A stretch of DNA of 34,440 nucleotides from a virus. Both the position numbers and the translations under genes were made by a program. Shown piece after piece: positions 14,401 through 23,640 of this stretch (position 1 is its first letter; each line of letters begins with the position of its first letter). The notes under the pieces were generated by a model. That model was not told the origin of the DNA. It ran no database searches and saw nothing but the letters and a program-made list of their open reading frames with translations. The stretch covers positions 1-34,440 of IMG/VR virus record IMGVR_UViG_3300017788_000088; one strand, given 5' to 3'.

Positions 14401-15264
14401 TATAGTATATTGTGTATTAGGGCTTAAGTTTGCACTTGTAAAAGTAACAGTTGTATTGGGTGAACTTGTTCCTGTTCCAGGAAATATCGTTGTACTATAA
14501 AGAGGACTTGCAGATGTATTATTATATGGATATACTAAAAACTGTTGCTCGGATATATCTTGTGCCTGTATAGTAGAATTACCGCTATAAGACCAATAAA
14601 ATGTTCCACCATTTGTTTGTGGATCACCAACATAAGAACCTATTGTTGCCTGATTAAAAACAACATTAGCATACATTCTTGGTAAAACGACTTCTGTCGA
14701 GTATTCACCTGTACGATCAAGATTATTGGTTGCTTCTATATACCCCCTAAAATAATAGCCATCTCTAACATCGGCCTTTGTTATTGTATATCTGTTTGTA
14801 GAACTTAATGGAACTTCATCTGCATAGTTAGAATCTGAATATGATGAGTATGTTCTGGTTACTGACGATGATGAATTAACATTTGTAACACCAGAGCTAA
14901 AGCCAGCGCTTTGAGACTTCTGTATCCTCATAAAAAACGATATTGGTTCTTCATTCCAGTTTCCTCTTATTAAAAATATTTTATCTCCATCATATGCTGC
15001 TGGAGATGTTAAAGTAGAACTTGTAGCAGAAAAAATTTCTGAAGATGCTGTTTCATAACCCCCACCATCTCTAAAATACAACAATGGTCTGGTTGCTGTT
15101 TTTACACTTGGAGTTAACAAAGATGCAAATATTCTTTTAAATGTTCCAGAATCATTTAATCTATATGCGTTAGATATTTTTTTTAAAACGCCGCTATTAT
15201 TAAGGCGATATACGCCAGTTATTTTTTTAAAAACCCCACTAGTATTTAATCTATATATTGGCAC
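11476..15264 (-). CDS. Giant tail tip/fibre protein with FN3, tandem Ig-like and InlB-type repeats
   Basis: 1262 residues. The start has three 15-residue repeats (YRLNxSGVxKKI, residues 4-48). Two fibronectin-III-like domains lie at about 325-425 and 426-514, then Ser/Thr-rich beta domains. A tandem 87-residue repeat (895-981 and 982-1064, each starting NLxTNPAYGTAT) has a GG-T-YSVV core. An InlB/Listeria-Bacteroides-type repeat spans about 1071-1140 (TITWNANGG, GFTFLYWRDSASG, FWARW). There are no catalytic motifs. It is probably an adhesin-like fibre on the virion tip that binds the host surface. The start is GTG 15264, with AGGAGG eight bases upstream inside the previous gene's end. It is the last virion gene before the replication side. 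Confidence 0.85.
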   Translation of the reverse strand: MPIYRLNTSGVFKKITGVYRLNNSGVLKKISNAYRLNDSGTFKRIFASLLTPSVKTATRPLLYFRDGGGYETASSEIFSATSSTLTSPAAYDGDKIFLIRGNWNEEPISFFMRIQKSQSAGFSSGVTNVNSSSSVTRTYSSYSDSNYADEVPLSSTNRYTITKADVRDGYYFRGYIEATNNLDRTGEYSTEVVLPRMYANVVFNQATIGSYVGDPQTNGGTFYWSYSGNSTIQAQDISEQQFLVYPYNNTSASPLYSTTIFPGTGTSSPNTTVTFTSANLSPNTQYTIVIKATMQDGWASNSTVALRTIETDQQSFTTAQATPAIPTNVTATDVGTNRAYNNGAVNLSWTQADNGATIVGYKIEYQQGPNFLTYQTLVSDTGSNTTSGTFTGLLSNTSYKFNVSAIGSLETSNRSEDSNAVLITTVPFAPTGVSAVAGNASADVSFTPPTLTGGKSLIDYRATSAPGGIAGSDTVSPIPVTGLINYTAYTFTVAARNANGYSVESIASNSVTPQLPAPVGSGSVTIASDSASNYIFQITEYGTWSNSATSYDYQWQTSSDGGSNWTTRSSGTEVTTIPNYDAVSQKTQLIRLRVFGRNQTGAAVSPLTSNLLTVFYTSPIITSLTVTGGAGLLIWNFSFTADDPVVTMDLEYKLSSSSTYTPITNPSTSGQQIVAAGTYDFRVFIFNSVNGGFRSDVETVTNIVVTSPPTASGFARSDSTATPSQPSTLSFSSSNNQVTTSWTNGSPITSVSFAASGAGVNTSYTDTSAPFITSDLSNYSSSGTYTATVTNFNNSLQVRASWNQSNSQSYQVNYSSSAFGSDQTAIINNSGSSVNHDIGWSSGMGSFTFQSVTLWSGANGTGTSNTFSTGLSAITPTEKSSSRSNSTSLTYILPNLITNPAYGTATRASGGWSATISTAPNPTGGTYSVVSQTAGSASVNSSTGALTASGLTAGQSSTVTIQYNRSGYNPVNITATGQALSNLTTNPAYGTATPTTGGWSATISTNPNPTGGTYSVVTQSAGTPTINSSTGALSVSGLGNGASSTVTVRYSLSGYNSVDITASGTSSTVQYTITWNANGGSGGGSTTQNAGVAHTAPSPGTRSGFTFLYWRDSASGDFLHQVNNGGTFTPTGNITFWARWQSNFVTPSAPAPSLASQRTSSIVRWYCDYPSVSGSVSSITGMQFQIRTTAGGGTLLASGTRSYPGAFTYPYFAAGTNWAFRCGTSDGDISFSSSTRWARARVVMLGTDGNTYNGTYSEWVSA
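12070..12582 (-). repeat. Tandem 261-bp repeat inside the last tail gene
   Basis: Two direct copies with a period of 87 codons (12582-12322 and 12321 to about 12070) encode Ig-like units starting NLITNPAYG and NLTTNPAYG. Long identical runs remain between the copies, for example around GCAGTTCCGTACGCAGGATT on the plus strand, so the duplication is fairly recent or kept uniform by recombination. Confidence 0.8.
15121..15255 (-). repeat. Triple 45-bp repeat encoding YRLN-SG motifs
   Basis: Three consecutive 15-codon units at the N-terminus of the 1262-residue tail protein: YRLNTSGVFKKI, YRLNNSGVLKKI and YRLNDSGTFKRI. Being at the extreme N-terminus, where fibres usually attach to the tail, they may form the docking element. 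Confidence 0.8.
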
Positions 15265-15267
15265 TCT

Positions 15268-18200
15268 CTAAGCCTCCTGAATAAAGACTATATCTCCAGA
15301 TTTTATTTTTTTAGTTCCATTTCCAGTTGCATAGTCTCCTTCAACGCCATCAAAACTTGTAACAGTTCCAGGACCACTGTTACCAGTATACAAGCTTTGA
15401 TATATAAATCTACGACCCTTTACAAGCTTCTTTGATACATCATCAATTGTTATTGTTGGATCTCCCGCCCATCCATTAAAATCTGCAGATGGCATATTAT
15501 TAAATGTTATGTCTTTGCTACCATCTCCTAAATCAAAAGCTACAGACGTGGTAGTACCAGAAATTATATCTGCAAGCTTAAAGGCTCCAGTATCATACCA
15601 ATAATTATTAGCAGATATATAGAGGCCATCATTTGTTCCATCTACATTATCTCCAAACTTCATGTCTCCACCAGAAACAGCAAGAGTACCAGTTAAATTA
15701 GCTCCCTGTGCATTTAAAATACCACTTCTAGTTATGTAAAAATTAGGAGTTAATCCATCTAATCCAGCCTCAAATATATTTGTAGTGCCACTACCAGATC
15801 CAGTTAAATCTGTTCCAAACCTTACACGATAATTAGTAGAAACATCAATAACACCCGTAATAGATATTCTCTTATCATCTGAATCAAGAATAAACTGTTC
15901 TGATCTATCTCTTATAGATGTGCTATTCACTACCCATCCACCTATTAATGCTGCTTTTGTAAAAAATGTAATTGCTGTAGGTAATGAACCAACTGCTGGA
16001 TTATCTCCAATAGGAATATTTCCAGAGCTTATTGGAGTATTAACAATTGCTGTTAATGTATTATTACTTGATCCAATAGAAGCTAAACCCTTATCATTAA
16101 TAATAACACTTGTATCAGTTGGGCTTGTACCAGTATAAAATGATCCAGATACTACCTGGAAATTTCCTGTTATGCTTCCAGAGGTAGCAGTTATAGCACC
16201 ATTAACCTGTGCTTCAGTAGCATACATGGTTCCGTCAGTTAAAACATGGAACCCAGATGTTAGGTTAGACGATGTTGCACCTATATCTAATGTTCCTCCA
16301 GAAATCTCAACAGATTTTGCCCAAACTTTTCCAGTTCTATCTACTGCAAATTGTGTAGTATCTCCGCCAGAAGATGTGCTGCCAGAATAAAACTTATAAA
16401 GTCCAGTTGATGATAGCCCTGCATATTTTGTTGAAACAGGATCAAGTTTTTCTATTTTGCTAGAAGATATTGCCCAGTCTGCAATATTTCCAGCATTGGC
16501 TGTAATGGCTCCATTAGTTGTGTCTAAAGATACCTGGTTACTGCCTTTTCTAATTAACAGCCCATCGACATTAAATATAAAACCATCACCAGTTAAATTA
16601 TCTGGGCTTGTTGTAACATCTCCACTGTATATAGACGCTCCAGATGTAGTGAGAGCTATGTTTCCTGCAAATGATCCACCCTTTGCGGTTATATCTCCAT
16701 CTACAGTTAGTTTAGTTCCATTCCACTCTAAATAATTAGCAGATGATCCGCCAACCTTAAACTGTGCAGAGTTTGCAGATGTTAAATACCAATAATTACT
16801 ATTACTTAAATATATACCTTGTGCAGATGCATTTTGTGCACCTGTTTTATCTTTAATTCCTGATCCAAATTGAAATCCTGCAGCTCCAGACTCTATATAA
16901 TTTGATAAAGCTGGAGTACCCGTTATTGTTACGTCTGCAAAAGACGTATATGCAGAAGAAGTATTGTTGTATTCATCATACGTTGCAACTCCTATTTTAT
17001 ATGTTGCGCCTACAGCCAACCCAATAAGCTTATATGATATTGTTCCTGTAGGAGGATTAGCCTGATCTATTGGAAAATCAACATGTGAATAAACTGGACT
17101 AGATGTGTCTGTAGTAAATCTAATTCTATATCCACGCAGAGTTGTGTCGGATACTGCGGTCCAATTTAAATTAATATAACCATTGAATCCTAAAGTCCCT
17201 GATGTATCTATGCCGTTTGTTGATGCAGCAACAGTGGCAACATTTGCAGGACCAGTTACGTCAACTGTTACTGGAGAAAGCGGTACAACAATTTGTTCTG
17301 CAGAATAGTTTGACGAATTTCCAAAATCATCAGAATATCTAACAAGAAGATATGTGTTTTGATATAAAGTAGAAGATATGTTGGCTGGACTTCCTCCAGA
17401 ATATACTATTCCATATCCTGTTACTGATCCAGATACTTGTGAAGTAAAGTTATTATTTACTGTTATTTGACCTCCAGATACAGCAGTTATATAAGTATTT
17501 TCTGGAATGCCAGTACCAATAACTATGTATCCAACAAGTGGCGATACTGAAGCACCTGTATTAGAAACAATACTTGATAATGTAACTGTATTTGTTCCAG
17601 ATGCTCCGCCAGATGAGTATGTTCCAGTGAATGAATCGTATGGCGTTACTCCTGACCAACTTGTATATTTTTGATATATCTTTGCATAAACAGCACCTGC
17701 TGGTAATGTATATGAAACGTTATATCCATTTACTAATGCAGTTGTTGTAAATGTTGGGGTAACTCCAAGAAGAGGATTTGCTCTTGCTGCAACACTAAAT
17801 GATACTCCGTTTGATCTATTGTCTGCTGCGTCTATACTTTTAAAAACTCCAGTATATGAAGAATAGTGTGATCCAAATTGTGCAAACAAATCTGCCTTAG
17901 TTATAATATATGTTTGATTTAAGGATGTTCCAGATGGGAATGCATAAAAATATCCTACAGAATAGTTTGGTGCAGTAAGAGCAACTTGGAATCTAGCACC
18001 TGCATCTGATGCTGGTAATGTATAGCTAATAACAATATTGTCTCCAGACCATGCTGCTGATACTGAAGCAACTTCTGCTGGTGGAATTAAATCTACAGAA
18101 ACTGGATTAGTTGGAGTTACTTTTACTGCATTTGAGTATGGCCCATATGTCCCAGCTTTATCAGTAAATCTTGCCTTTACCCAACGAGCCTCTGTAGTTG

Positions 18201-18972
18201 GAGTTAGAACTACTGCAGGCTTTATAGTATTTAAATATACTTGCTGATATCCAGTAGACGGAGCTGTTCCTGCATCTGATACTATTTCTTCTACAGATAT
18301 GTACTGATATGTTTGTGCTACTGTATTCCAATCAACAGAATATCCCATTGGAATACTTGTTACAGTAATTACTGGAGCAGGAAGACTATTAGAATACGAT
18401 GGTATAGATGTAATCGTTGTAACTGGTCCATTATTACCAAAACTATCATATGCTGCTATTTTTAATTCTGTAAATGATGTTTGAAAAATACCGTAGTATT
18501 GTGTATTAAGTGCATATGTAAATTCTACTCTTTGAGAAGTGCTATCTTTGTTTAAGGTAATGCTTTCTATAAGTGGTGTTGTTTCACTGTTACCTGTTAA
18601 CGTATATCCAAAACTAGATACATATTTATTGTCGGGATCATTAAAATCAAAATCAAAAGATATTACAAGTGCTGGTCCGCCTGAAAGTTCTTCCCATGCT
18701 AAAGAAACGTTACTTAGTCCAGATGGGGTTGTAAAATTTTCACCTTTTGGATTTAAAACTCCATCTTTCTGATTTTTAGAAGAAAATCTAATGTTTGATA
18801 GTCTTCCTGCTTGACTTAATGTATTTATTCTAGAATCTATAATAACAAGTTCTGCACCAAGTCTTGCAGCTGTAATGTTTGCCTTAAAGCCCTGAACTCG
18901 TGGGTCAGCAGCATCTATATAGACAGTCTTTCTTTTACCAACGGTAAACGGTGATCTATATTGAGACTGCAC
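15268..18972 (-). CDS. Large minor tail protein with FN3-like domains, probable tail tip
   Basis: 1234 residues. An N-terminal helix-containing segment (ADPRVQGFKANITAARL) may pack on the hub. Fibronectin-III-like domains lie at about 190-290, 291-395 and 570-690 (KARFTDKAGTYGPYSNAV, GYRIRFTTDTSSP). From about 695 to 1140 the chain is a beta-rich, Gly/Ser/Thr fibre with repeated elements: GIYLSNSNYWY (719-729) recurs as GLYISANNYWY (1116-1126), and ITAKGGSFAG, ITANAGNIADW and ITATSGSITG mark repeating turns as in central tail-fibre shafts. A small C-terminal domain ends GDIVFIQEA. It probably forms part of the host-contact tip. The start is GTG 18972 with AGGG upstream; no nearby ATG competes. 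Confidence 0.83.
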   Translation of the reverse strand: MQSQYRSPFTVGKRKTVYIDAADPRVQGFKANITAARLGAELVIIDSRINTLSQAGRLSNIRFSSKNQKDGVLNPKGENFTTPSGLSNVSLAWEELSGGPALVISFDFDFNDPDNKYVSSFGYTLTGNSETTPLIESITLNKDSTSQRVEFTYALNTQYYGIFQTSFTELKIAAYDSFGNNGPVTTITSIPSYSNSLPAPVITVTSIPMGYSVDWNTVAQTYQYISVEEIVSDAGTAPSTGYQQVYLNTIKPAVVLTPTTEARWVKARFTDKAGTYGPYSNAVKVTPTNPVSVDLIPPAEVASVSAAWSGDNIVISYTLPASDAGARFQVALTAPNYSVGYFYAFPSGTSLNQTYIITKADLFAQFGSHYSSYTGVFKSIDAADNRSNGVSFSVAARANPLLGVTPTFTTTALVNGYNVSYTLPAGAVYAKIYQKYTSWSGVTPYDSFTGTYSSGGASGTNTVTLSSIVSNTGASVSPLVGYIVIGTGIPENTYITAVSGGQITVNNNFTSQVSGSVTGYGIVYSGGSPANISSTLYQNTYLLVRYSDDFGNSSNYSAEQIVVPLSPVTVDVTGPANVATVAASTNGIDTSGTLGFNGYINLNWTAVSDTTLRGYRIRFTTDTSSPVYSHVDFPIDQANPPTGTISYKLIGLAVGATYKIGVATYDEYNNTSSAYTSFADVTITGTPALSNYIESGAAGFQFGSGIKDKTGAQNASAQGIYLSNSNYWYLTSANSAQFKVGGSSANYLEWNGTKLTVDGDITAKGGSFAGNIALTTSGASIYSGDVTTSPDNLTGDGFIFNVDGLLIRKGSNQVSLDTTNGAITANAGNIADWAISSSKIEKLDPVSTKYAGLSSTGLYKFYSGSTSSGGDTTQFAVDRTGKVWAKSVEISGGTLDIGATSSNLTSGFHVLTDGTMYATEAQVNGAITATSGSITGNFQVVSGSFYTGTSPTDTSVIINDKGLASIGSSNNTLTAIVNTPISSGNIPIGDNPAVGSLPTAITFFTKAALIGGWVVNSTSIRDRSEQFILDSDDKRISITGVIDVSTNYRVRFGTDLTGSGSGTTNIFEAGLDGLTPNFYITRSGILNAQGANLTGTLAVSGGDMKFGDNVDGTNDGLYISANNYWYDTGAFKLADIISGTTTSVAFDLGDGSKDITFNNMPSADFNGWAGDPTITIDDVSKKLVKGRRFIYQSLYTGNSGPGTVTSFDGVEGDYATGNGTKKIKSGDIVFIQEA

Positions 18973-18981
18973 AGGACTACC

Positions 18982-19473
18982 CTATCTTCTGCCAACTGCA
19001 ATAAAGTTAAGCTCTACATCTGTAGTAATTAAATCTTTATTGTTTGTTTTAATTCCAGCCCTATATATTCTGGCAGTAAATCCTGTAGTACTGGCATTAT
19101 GAATAGATGCAACTATATCAAGATTTCCAGATATTGAATTATCAATATTATTGTTTGTTATGATAACATTTGGAATTTCAGAAAATGAAATACCTGTATC
19201 AAATGTAACATCTTTAGAATAATACGTTCTGCCGCTAGTTGGCACTGTGGCATCATCATCTGGTGTAATAGTTGCCTTGCCATAAATAATATTACTTGTT
19301 GCTATGTCAAAGTTAGCCTGAACATCTGGCTGTGTCCAATCTGGTATATAGTTTGCCCCAAATCTATTTACTAGGGCATTTAAATAATCGCTATGTTGAT
19401 TAACGACGTTAATAATTTGTTGAATTCCCGACAAGTCCATGATTGCTGGGTCTGATATTTTTACGTAAGCCAT
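18982..19473 (-). CDS. Minor tail protein with lectin-like C-terminal beta domain
   Basis: 163 residues. A short helical start (IMDLSGIQQIINVVNQHSDYL) may assemble with neighbours, then a beta-rich part from about 65. The pattern of GISFSEIPNVIITN followed by TGFTARIYRAGI and LNFIAVG resembles H-type-lectin-like beta sandwiches found at the ends of phage tail proteins. It may bind sugars on the host, or simply be a structural knob. ATG 19473 follows AAGGAGA. It lies between the hub and the two giant fibres, which supports a tail-tip role. Confidence 0.72.
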   Translation of the reverse strand: MAYVKISDPAIMDLSGIQQIINVVNQHSDYLNALVNRFGANYIPDWTQPDVQANFDIATSNIIYGKATITPDDDATVPTSGRTYYSKDVTFDTGISFSEIPNVIITNNNIDNSISGNLDIVASIHNASTTGFTARIYRAGIKTNNKDLITTDVELNFIAVGRR

Positions 19474-19492
19474 TTATTCTCCTTTGTATGTA

Positions 19493-19501
19493 ATTATATC
19501 A
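19493..19501 (-). promoter_or_regulatory. Candidate extended -10 promoter before the lectin-like tail gene
   Basis: Minus strand TGATATAAT in the 39-base gap after the hub gene, directly following a stable hairpin. No good -35 hexamer. Transcription would start about 13 bases before the ATG at 19473. Confidence 0.4.
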
Positions 19502-19503
19502 TT

Positions 19504-19529
19504 ACGGGGTGCCTAATATGATACCCCGT
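19504..19529 (-). other. Stem-loop spanning the hub gene stop codon
   Basis: Perfect 7-bp inverted repeat (ACGGGGT at 19504-19510, ACCCCGT at 19523-19529) with a 12-base loop that contains the TAG stop of the hub gene. On the minus strand it is followed by AATGATATAAT, not by a U-run, so it is a poor intrinsic terminator. It may pause polymerase, protect the 3' end of the hub message, or shield the next start. Confidence 0.5.
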
Positions 19530-22500
19530 CGGTTATCATATTTAAAACCAAGTTAGTAGAAAGACCATTATCAAAATTTTGGGATACAGAATGAACTATA
19601 TACTTTTGACTATTTAGCCCTCCTAGATTATATGAAAGCTGTACTACATCTCCAACCTGTATTAGTGGATTTCCAAACATTTGAATTGATACATCTTTAG
19701 AAAATATCTCTATACCCTTGGAAATTATATTGATAAGTTTGTTTGCTGCGTCTTTTGATTGTATCCAGTTTGAGTCTAGCTGAACTACCTCTGATATGTT
19801 TGAATAGTCTAATACCTTCTCCAATACCTCTGGATCAGATGGAGCAATGATCTCGTGTGTCCAGATATTAAGAGAAATGTCAAAAGGCATTATTTCGCTT
19901 GGATCTTTTTTAAGAAATATCATATGTGATGCATTGTTTGCTATTGCAAATTTTGATCTGAAGCCAGTATTGAGGATGGTTGAATAAGACAGGGAATATT
20001 CATCTACCAGTTTCTCCTGTAAGTATTGTTGATCAACGACCTCATTACCTGGAAAATATTTCATTAAATATTCTACTGGAGCAATATCTGCAATTACTGC
20101 TGCTGGAGTTGTATATTGAACATCATAGGTGTTAATACCAATTACCTCTGGCTTTGTTTGCATGAGATATGTCTTTGAGTTTGAAAAAATGTTTTGATTT
20201 TGTATTAAACCATTCAAGAATTCTCTGTCTTGGAAATAATAGTTAACGCTTCTTTCTTTTAATGTCTTATGTGTTGCATGTATCTCTCTTATGCCGCCAG
20301 CATCTGTGCCCGATTGTGAAGGATATGTTATTCCATCAATAGCAACTGGATCAGTAGAAATAAAAGATCCAAAGATAGTTCCCGCATTTAATGTATGCGT
20401 AAAGTGCAATTTCTTTGGCAGTGAAGTAATTGTATTTAACTCAATAGGAATCCAATTATCACCACTCTTAGTCTTCCATCCACCAATCTCAACATTATTT
20501 ATAAATACTGACATTAGATTTTTAACTGATATGCCTTCTCCATCTGTTCCAGTAGATTCATATAGTGCAACACGCAGATTAAGTGAGGCATATCTAAAAT
20601 CAATAGTTGGAGTATAAACTACCTCTCCATCTACTATGCTTTTTTCTAATACCTTTTCAAAATTATTTATAATATTGTTAATGATAGATGTTACATCAGA
20701 ATATGAAATAATATCTGCATTAGACCCATTACATCTATAAAATACCAGCATGTATCTAAATATTGGAGGAGAATTTAATTCTGATCCATCTGCCTTCATT
20801 GTATTAAATCTAACCAACTCAACAAAGAGTGCTCCATTAGCATCTGTTTCATCACTATCCATATTAAAGAATAGTCCGCCAGAAACTTTTTGTGTACCAT
20901 CTTTAAAATTAAACTTAGTTGAATATGTTTTATATGGATTTGTGCCAGAATCAGTAGCTACTGAGCTTCTTTCTGTTGTTGGATAAAAAATAGTTTTTCC
21001 AGTATTTTGTGTAGTGGGAGTAAACTGGTTATAAGATGAAGAGCTAAAAGTTCCATTCCCAGTAATTGAATATGAGGAAGAAAGATTCTTACATGTTATA
21101 TTTTTTGATGCTTGATTTCCACTAGCTAAAACTGTATGGTCTGCAACTTTTGTTCCAAACATTCCTCGTTGAATGTTTGAGATTTTACCTGTTGGAGTTA
21201 TCGTAGTATTATCTTCAACCTTTGTTGATCCGTCACTAGTTGCTAAACCAACATTATATTTTCTATTAAATCTATTTATTTCTCCGTACAACTCTATATC
21301 ATTTTTTATAGAGACCAGGGTAATATTGCTGCTTTCATCTTCTAAGGTATATTCTTTATATAAGAAAGATACAATTTCATTTTCAATAAATGCATATCCG
21401 TTACTGTTTAGATTATATGTATGGAATACATCTAATGGATCATTAGGATCTAGCATAAAATAATTTTGACGATTATTCATGCTTTCTGCTAAATAGTTCA
21501 TGCCAACAGAATCTGAGTTTTGCTGAGACCATAAAATATCATTTGATGTTGTTAAAATAAATGATGGAGAGTTGGCGTCAAGAGAAAGGTTTTGCATTGA
21601 TAGCGACTGTTTTATCTTTGGAGCTTGATACCTTAAAGATATCTTTCCTGGCTTAGCCTTAGTTGTGACAGAGTATCCATTATCCAATAATGTTGATTCA
21701 TTAATGGTAAGGTCAGAGGTTGTCTTTGATAAAACTCCTGATAGACTTAGGAACTTCATTACACCATATTCGTCAATATATGCACTTATTTGATATGGCA
21801 AAAATATTTGATTTAGTGCGTCTATAATCGTTGAGTCTTGTGAGTTAATATAAAAATATGCTACATCTAGTGGTATATTTTTGCTAGTACAAACGGTATG
21901 CAAAGAGTCATAATCATAATCTGTAAAACCAGACAGATCGAGCATATTTGTAATAACTTCTAATACACTTCTTAGGCTTGATACATAGTCTGACACTTGT
22001 ACTGCCTGTAAATACCGCCCAATATCAAATGCCTGAATTGTTACCTCATTAACATCTGATTCTTCCCAAGTATCTGAATAATATACCCCACCAGGTATCA
22101 GGGTATTAGAAGTAACTAAAGCCTTTGTTGTATTATTAAAATAGTTATCTAATAAATAGTTAACATAGATCTTAACATTTTTTCTTAACATATTTTTTAA
22201 TATTACGCCAGACTTGTTACTCTGGCTTGAAAATATTGCAATTGGAGCTGATATAGTACCAAGTGGAATTCCAGAAAGCACAATGCTTGCATCGTCAGCA
22301 TTTATAGAAGACACTGGAAGATATGTATCTTGGCCGTCAAAAGATTTATTTACTGAGTAGTTAATAACATAATTACTTAAATTAACTTCAATTCTTGGAG
22401 ACACCTCAATAATTTGCATTCTAGATGCATCATCTAAAAACTGATCTGATGTATATGAAGATAGTTCTGACCTAACTGAATTAGATACCTGTGTAACAGT

Positions 22501-23640
22501 TATTTTATTTAGCGTTGTTATTTTATCTATAGATCCAGATGAGGTGAACTCTGGCATATTTGTCCAGCGTGTTCTAGTCCATGCAGTACCGCTCCAATAT
22601 AGAGTAAGAACTCCAGCGTCCTCAATAACTCCACCCCTCTCCTTACTTATATTAGTAGATAGACTAATAGATGTTGAACCGTCGACGGTAATAAGAGATC
22701 CATCAATATAAATATTAATAGTTGGAACAGCCATTAAAGTATTAAACTTTATAACTAGCTTATTAGTATAAATATTAGCCTTATCATATAAACCAGTAAT
22801 TGACTTGTTATCCACATCAGAGACAAAGTATTTATAGTTATTGATGTCACTAAGCATACTATTTTTATAAAACGGCACTGGTGGAGAAATATTAAATAAT
22901 TGTGGGTTATGAATAATAGGAGTTACTGGCATAAATACATCTGAGGCATACCCGTCAAGAATAGAGGTATTAACTTTTCTAAAGTTTGTAGGAAATGAAA
23001 ACTTAGAACTTCCAGTATTAACATAGGATTCTCCTGGACGGAAGCTAGTGAATACTGAATCCGAAGGCCACATAGAATTATATTGATAATCAAAATAACT
23101 TACAGCGTATACTTCTGGGACGGTAAATAAAAAATCAAGCGGTAGATCATCTTCTAAACTTAGTCTATTTAAAACAATGTCATATGTAAAACTTGATATA
23201 TCGTCTGAAGAAGATGAACCACCAATATATGTTTCTACCTTTACCCATCCAAAAGAATTAACTTCTAGGCTAGATGATCCAAACTGGCTTGCACTTCCAG
23301 ATGCGGATATGTTAGCTATGATTGGATAGTCTTTATTTGTCTTGACATATGTGATAATTTTAAATGCAGCACTAGTAGCAGATGGTGTAACAGTATATGT
23401 TATTCTATCTTCATTATCTACCATCTCATATTTTTTAGTTGTAAATCCTGCTTTAGCGTCTGATCCAGTTACTGATGTTAATGTTGTAGATGTTGTTAGG
23501 CTATTTTGAATTGCACCATCTCCAGCTACCGTCGCATAAGGCGGATTAAATATATTTTGATTCCACTCAGCAGATACTGCTGGTGACATTTTTATTGATC
23601 TGGAATCAGAAAAAATAGAAGAACTAACATTGGAAAGCAT
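19513..23640 (-). CDS. Baseplate/tail hub-type minor tail protein with embedded lectin-like domain
   Basis: 1375 residues. The first 400 or so are beta-rich with no clear family. The middle (about 600-830) has QAPKIKQSLSMQNLSL, GYAFIENEIVSFLYK and GKISNIQRGMFGTKVADH, a pattern I associate with large hub proteins of phages. Residues from about 890 to 1090 (STKFNFKDGTQKVSGGLFF, then FINNVEIGGW) look like a concanavalin/glucanase-type sandwich. The C-terminal segment (IQVGDVVQLSYNLGG, KYIVHSVSQNFD) resembles the beta-barrel of gp27-like hubs. It would sit at the tail end and perhaps bind carbohydrate. The ATG shares one base with the preceding stop (TAATG). Confidence 0.78.
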   Translation of the reverse strand: MLSNVSSSIFSDSRSIKMSPAVSAEWNQNIFNPPYATVAGDGAIQNSLTTSTTLTSVTGSDAKAGFTTKKYEMVDNEDRITYTVTPSATSAAFKIITYVKTNKDYPIIANISASGSASQFGSSSLEVNSFGWVKVETYIGGSSSSDDISSFTYDIVLNRLSLEDDLPLDFLFTVPEVYAVSYFDYQYNSMWPSDSVFTSFRPGESYVNTGSSKFSFPTNFRKVNTSILDGYASDVFMPVTPIIHNPQLFNISPPVPFYKNSMLSDINNYKYFVSDVDNKSITGLYDKANIYTNKLVIKFNTLMAVPTINIYIDGSLITVDGSTSISLSTNISKERGGVIEDAGVLTLYWSGTAWTRTRWTNMPEFTSSGSIDKITTLNKITVTQVSNSVRSELSSYTSDQFLDDASRMQIIEVSPRIEVNLSNYVINYSVNKSFDGQDTYLPVSSINADDASIVLSGIPLGTISAPIAIFSSQSNKSGVILKNMLRKNVKIYVNYLLDNYFNNTTKALVTSNTLIPGGVYYSDTWEESDVNEVTIQAFDIGRYLQAVQVSDYVSSLRSVLEVITNMLDLSGFTDYDYDSLHTVCTSKNIPLDVAYFYINSQDSTIIDALNQIFLPYQISAYIDEYGVMKFLSLSGVLSKTTSDLTINESTLLDNGYSVTTKAKPGKISLRYQAPKIKQSLSMQNLSLDANSPSFILTTSNDILWSQQNSDSVGMNYLAESMNNRQNYFMLDPNDPLDVFHTYNLNSNGYAFIENEIVSFLYKEYTLEDESSNITLVSIKNDIELYGEINRFNRKYNVGLATSDGSTKVEDNTTITPTGKISNIQRGMFGTKVADHTVLASGNQASKNITCKNLSSSYSITGNGTFSSSSYNQFTPTTQNTGKTIFYPTTERSSVATDSGTNPYKTYSTKFNFKDGTQKVSGGLFFNMDSDETDANGALFVELVRFNTMKADGSELNSPPIFRYMLVFYRCNGSNADIISYSDVTSIINNIINNFEKVLEKSIVDGEVVYTPTIDFRYASLNLRVALYESTGTDGEGISVKNLMSVFINNVEIGGWKTKSGDNWIPIELNTITSLPKKLHFTHTLNAGTIFGSFISTDPVAIDGITYPSQSGTDAGGIREIHATHKTLKERSVNYYFQDREFLNGLIQNQNIFSNSKTYLMQTKPEVIGINTYDVQYTTPAAVIADIAPVEYLMKYFPGNEVVDQQYLQEKLVDEYSLSYSTILNTGFRSKFAIANNASHMIFLKKDPSEIMPFDISLNIWTHEIIAPSDPEVLEKVLDYSNISEVVQLDSNWIQSKDAANKLINIISKGIEIFSKDVSIQMFGNPLIQVGDVVQLSYNLGGLNSQKYIVHSVSQNFDNGLSTNLVLNMITDGVSY

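Noticed and set aside
11476-15264. Last tail gene as a bacterial surface protein gained from the host
   Set aside because: FN3 and InlB-type repeats occur in bacterial surface proteins, but there is no signal peptide or wall anchor, and the gene is coupled to tail genes by a ribosome site in the upstream gene's end.
19262-19312. TTGACA on the minus strand inside the lectin-like tail gene
   Set aside because: No acceptable -10 at 15-18 bp and no gene start nearby.
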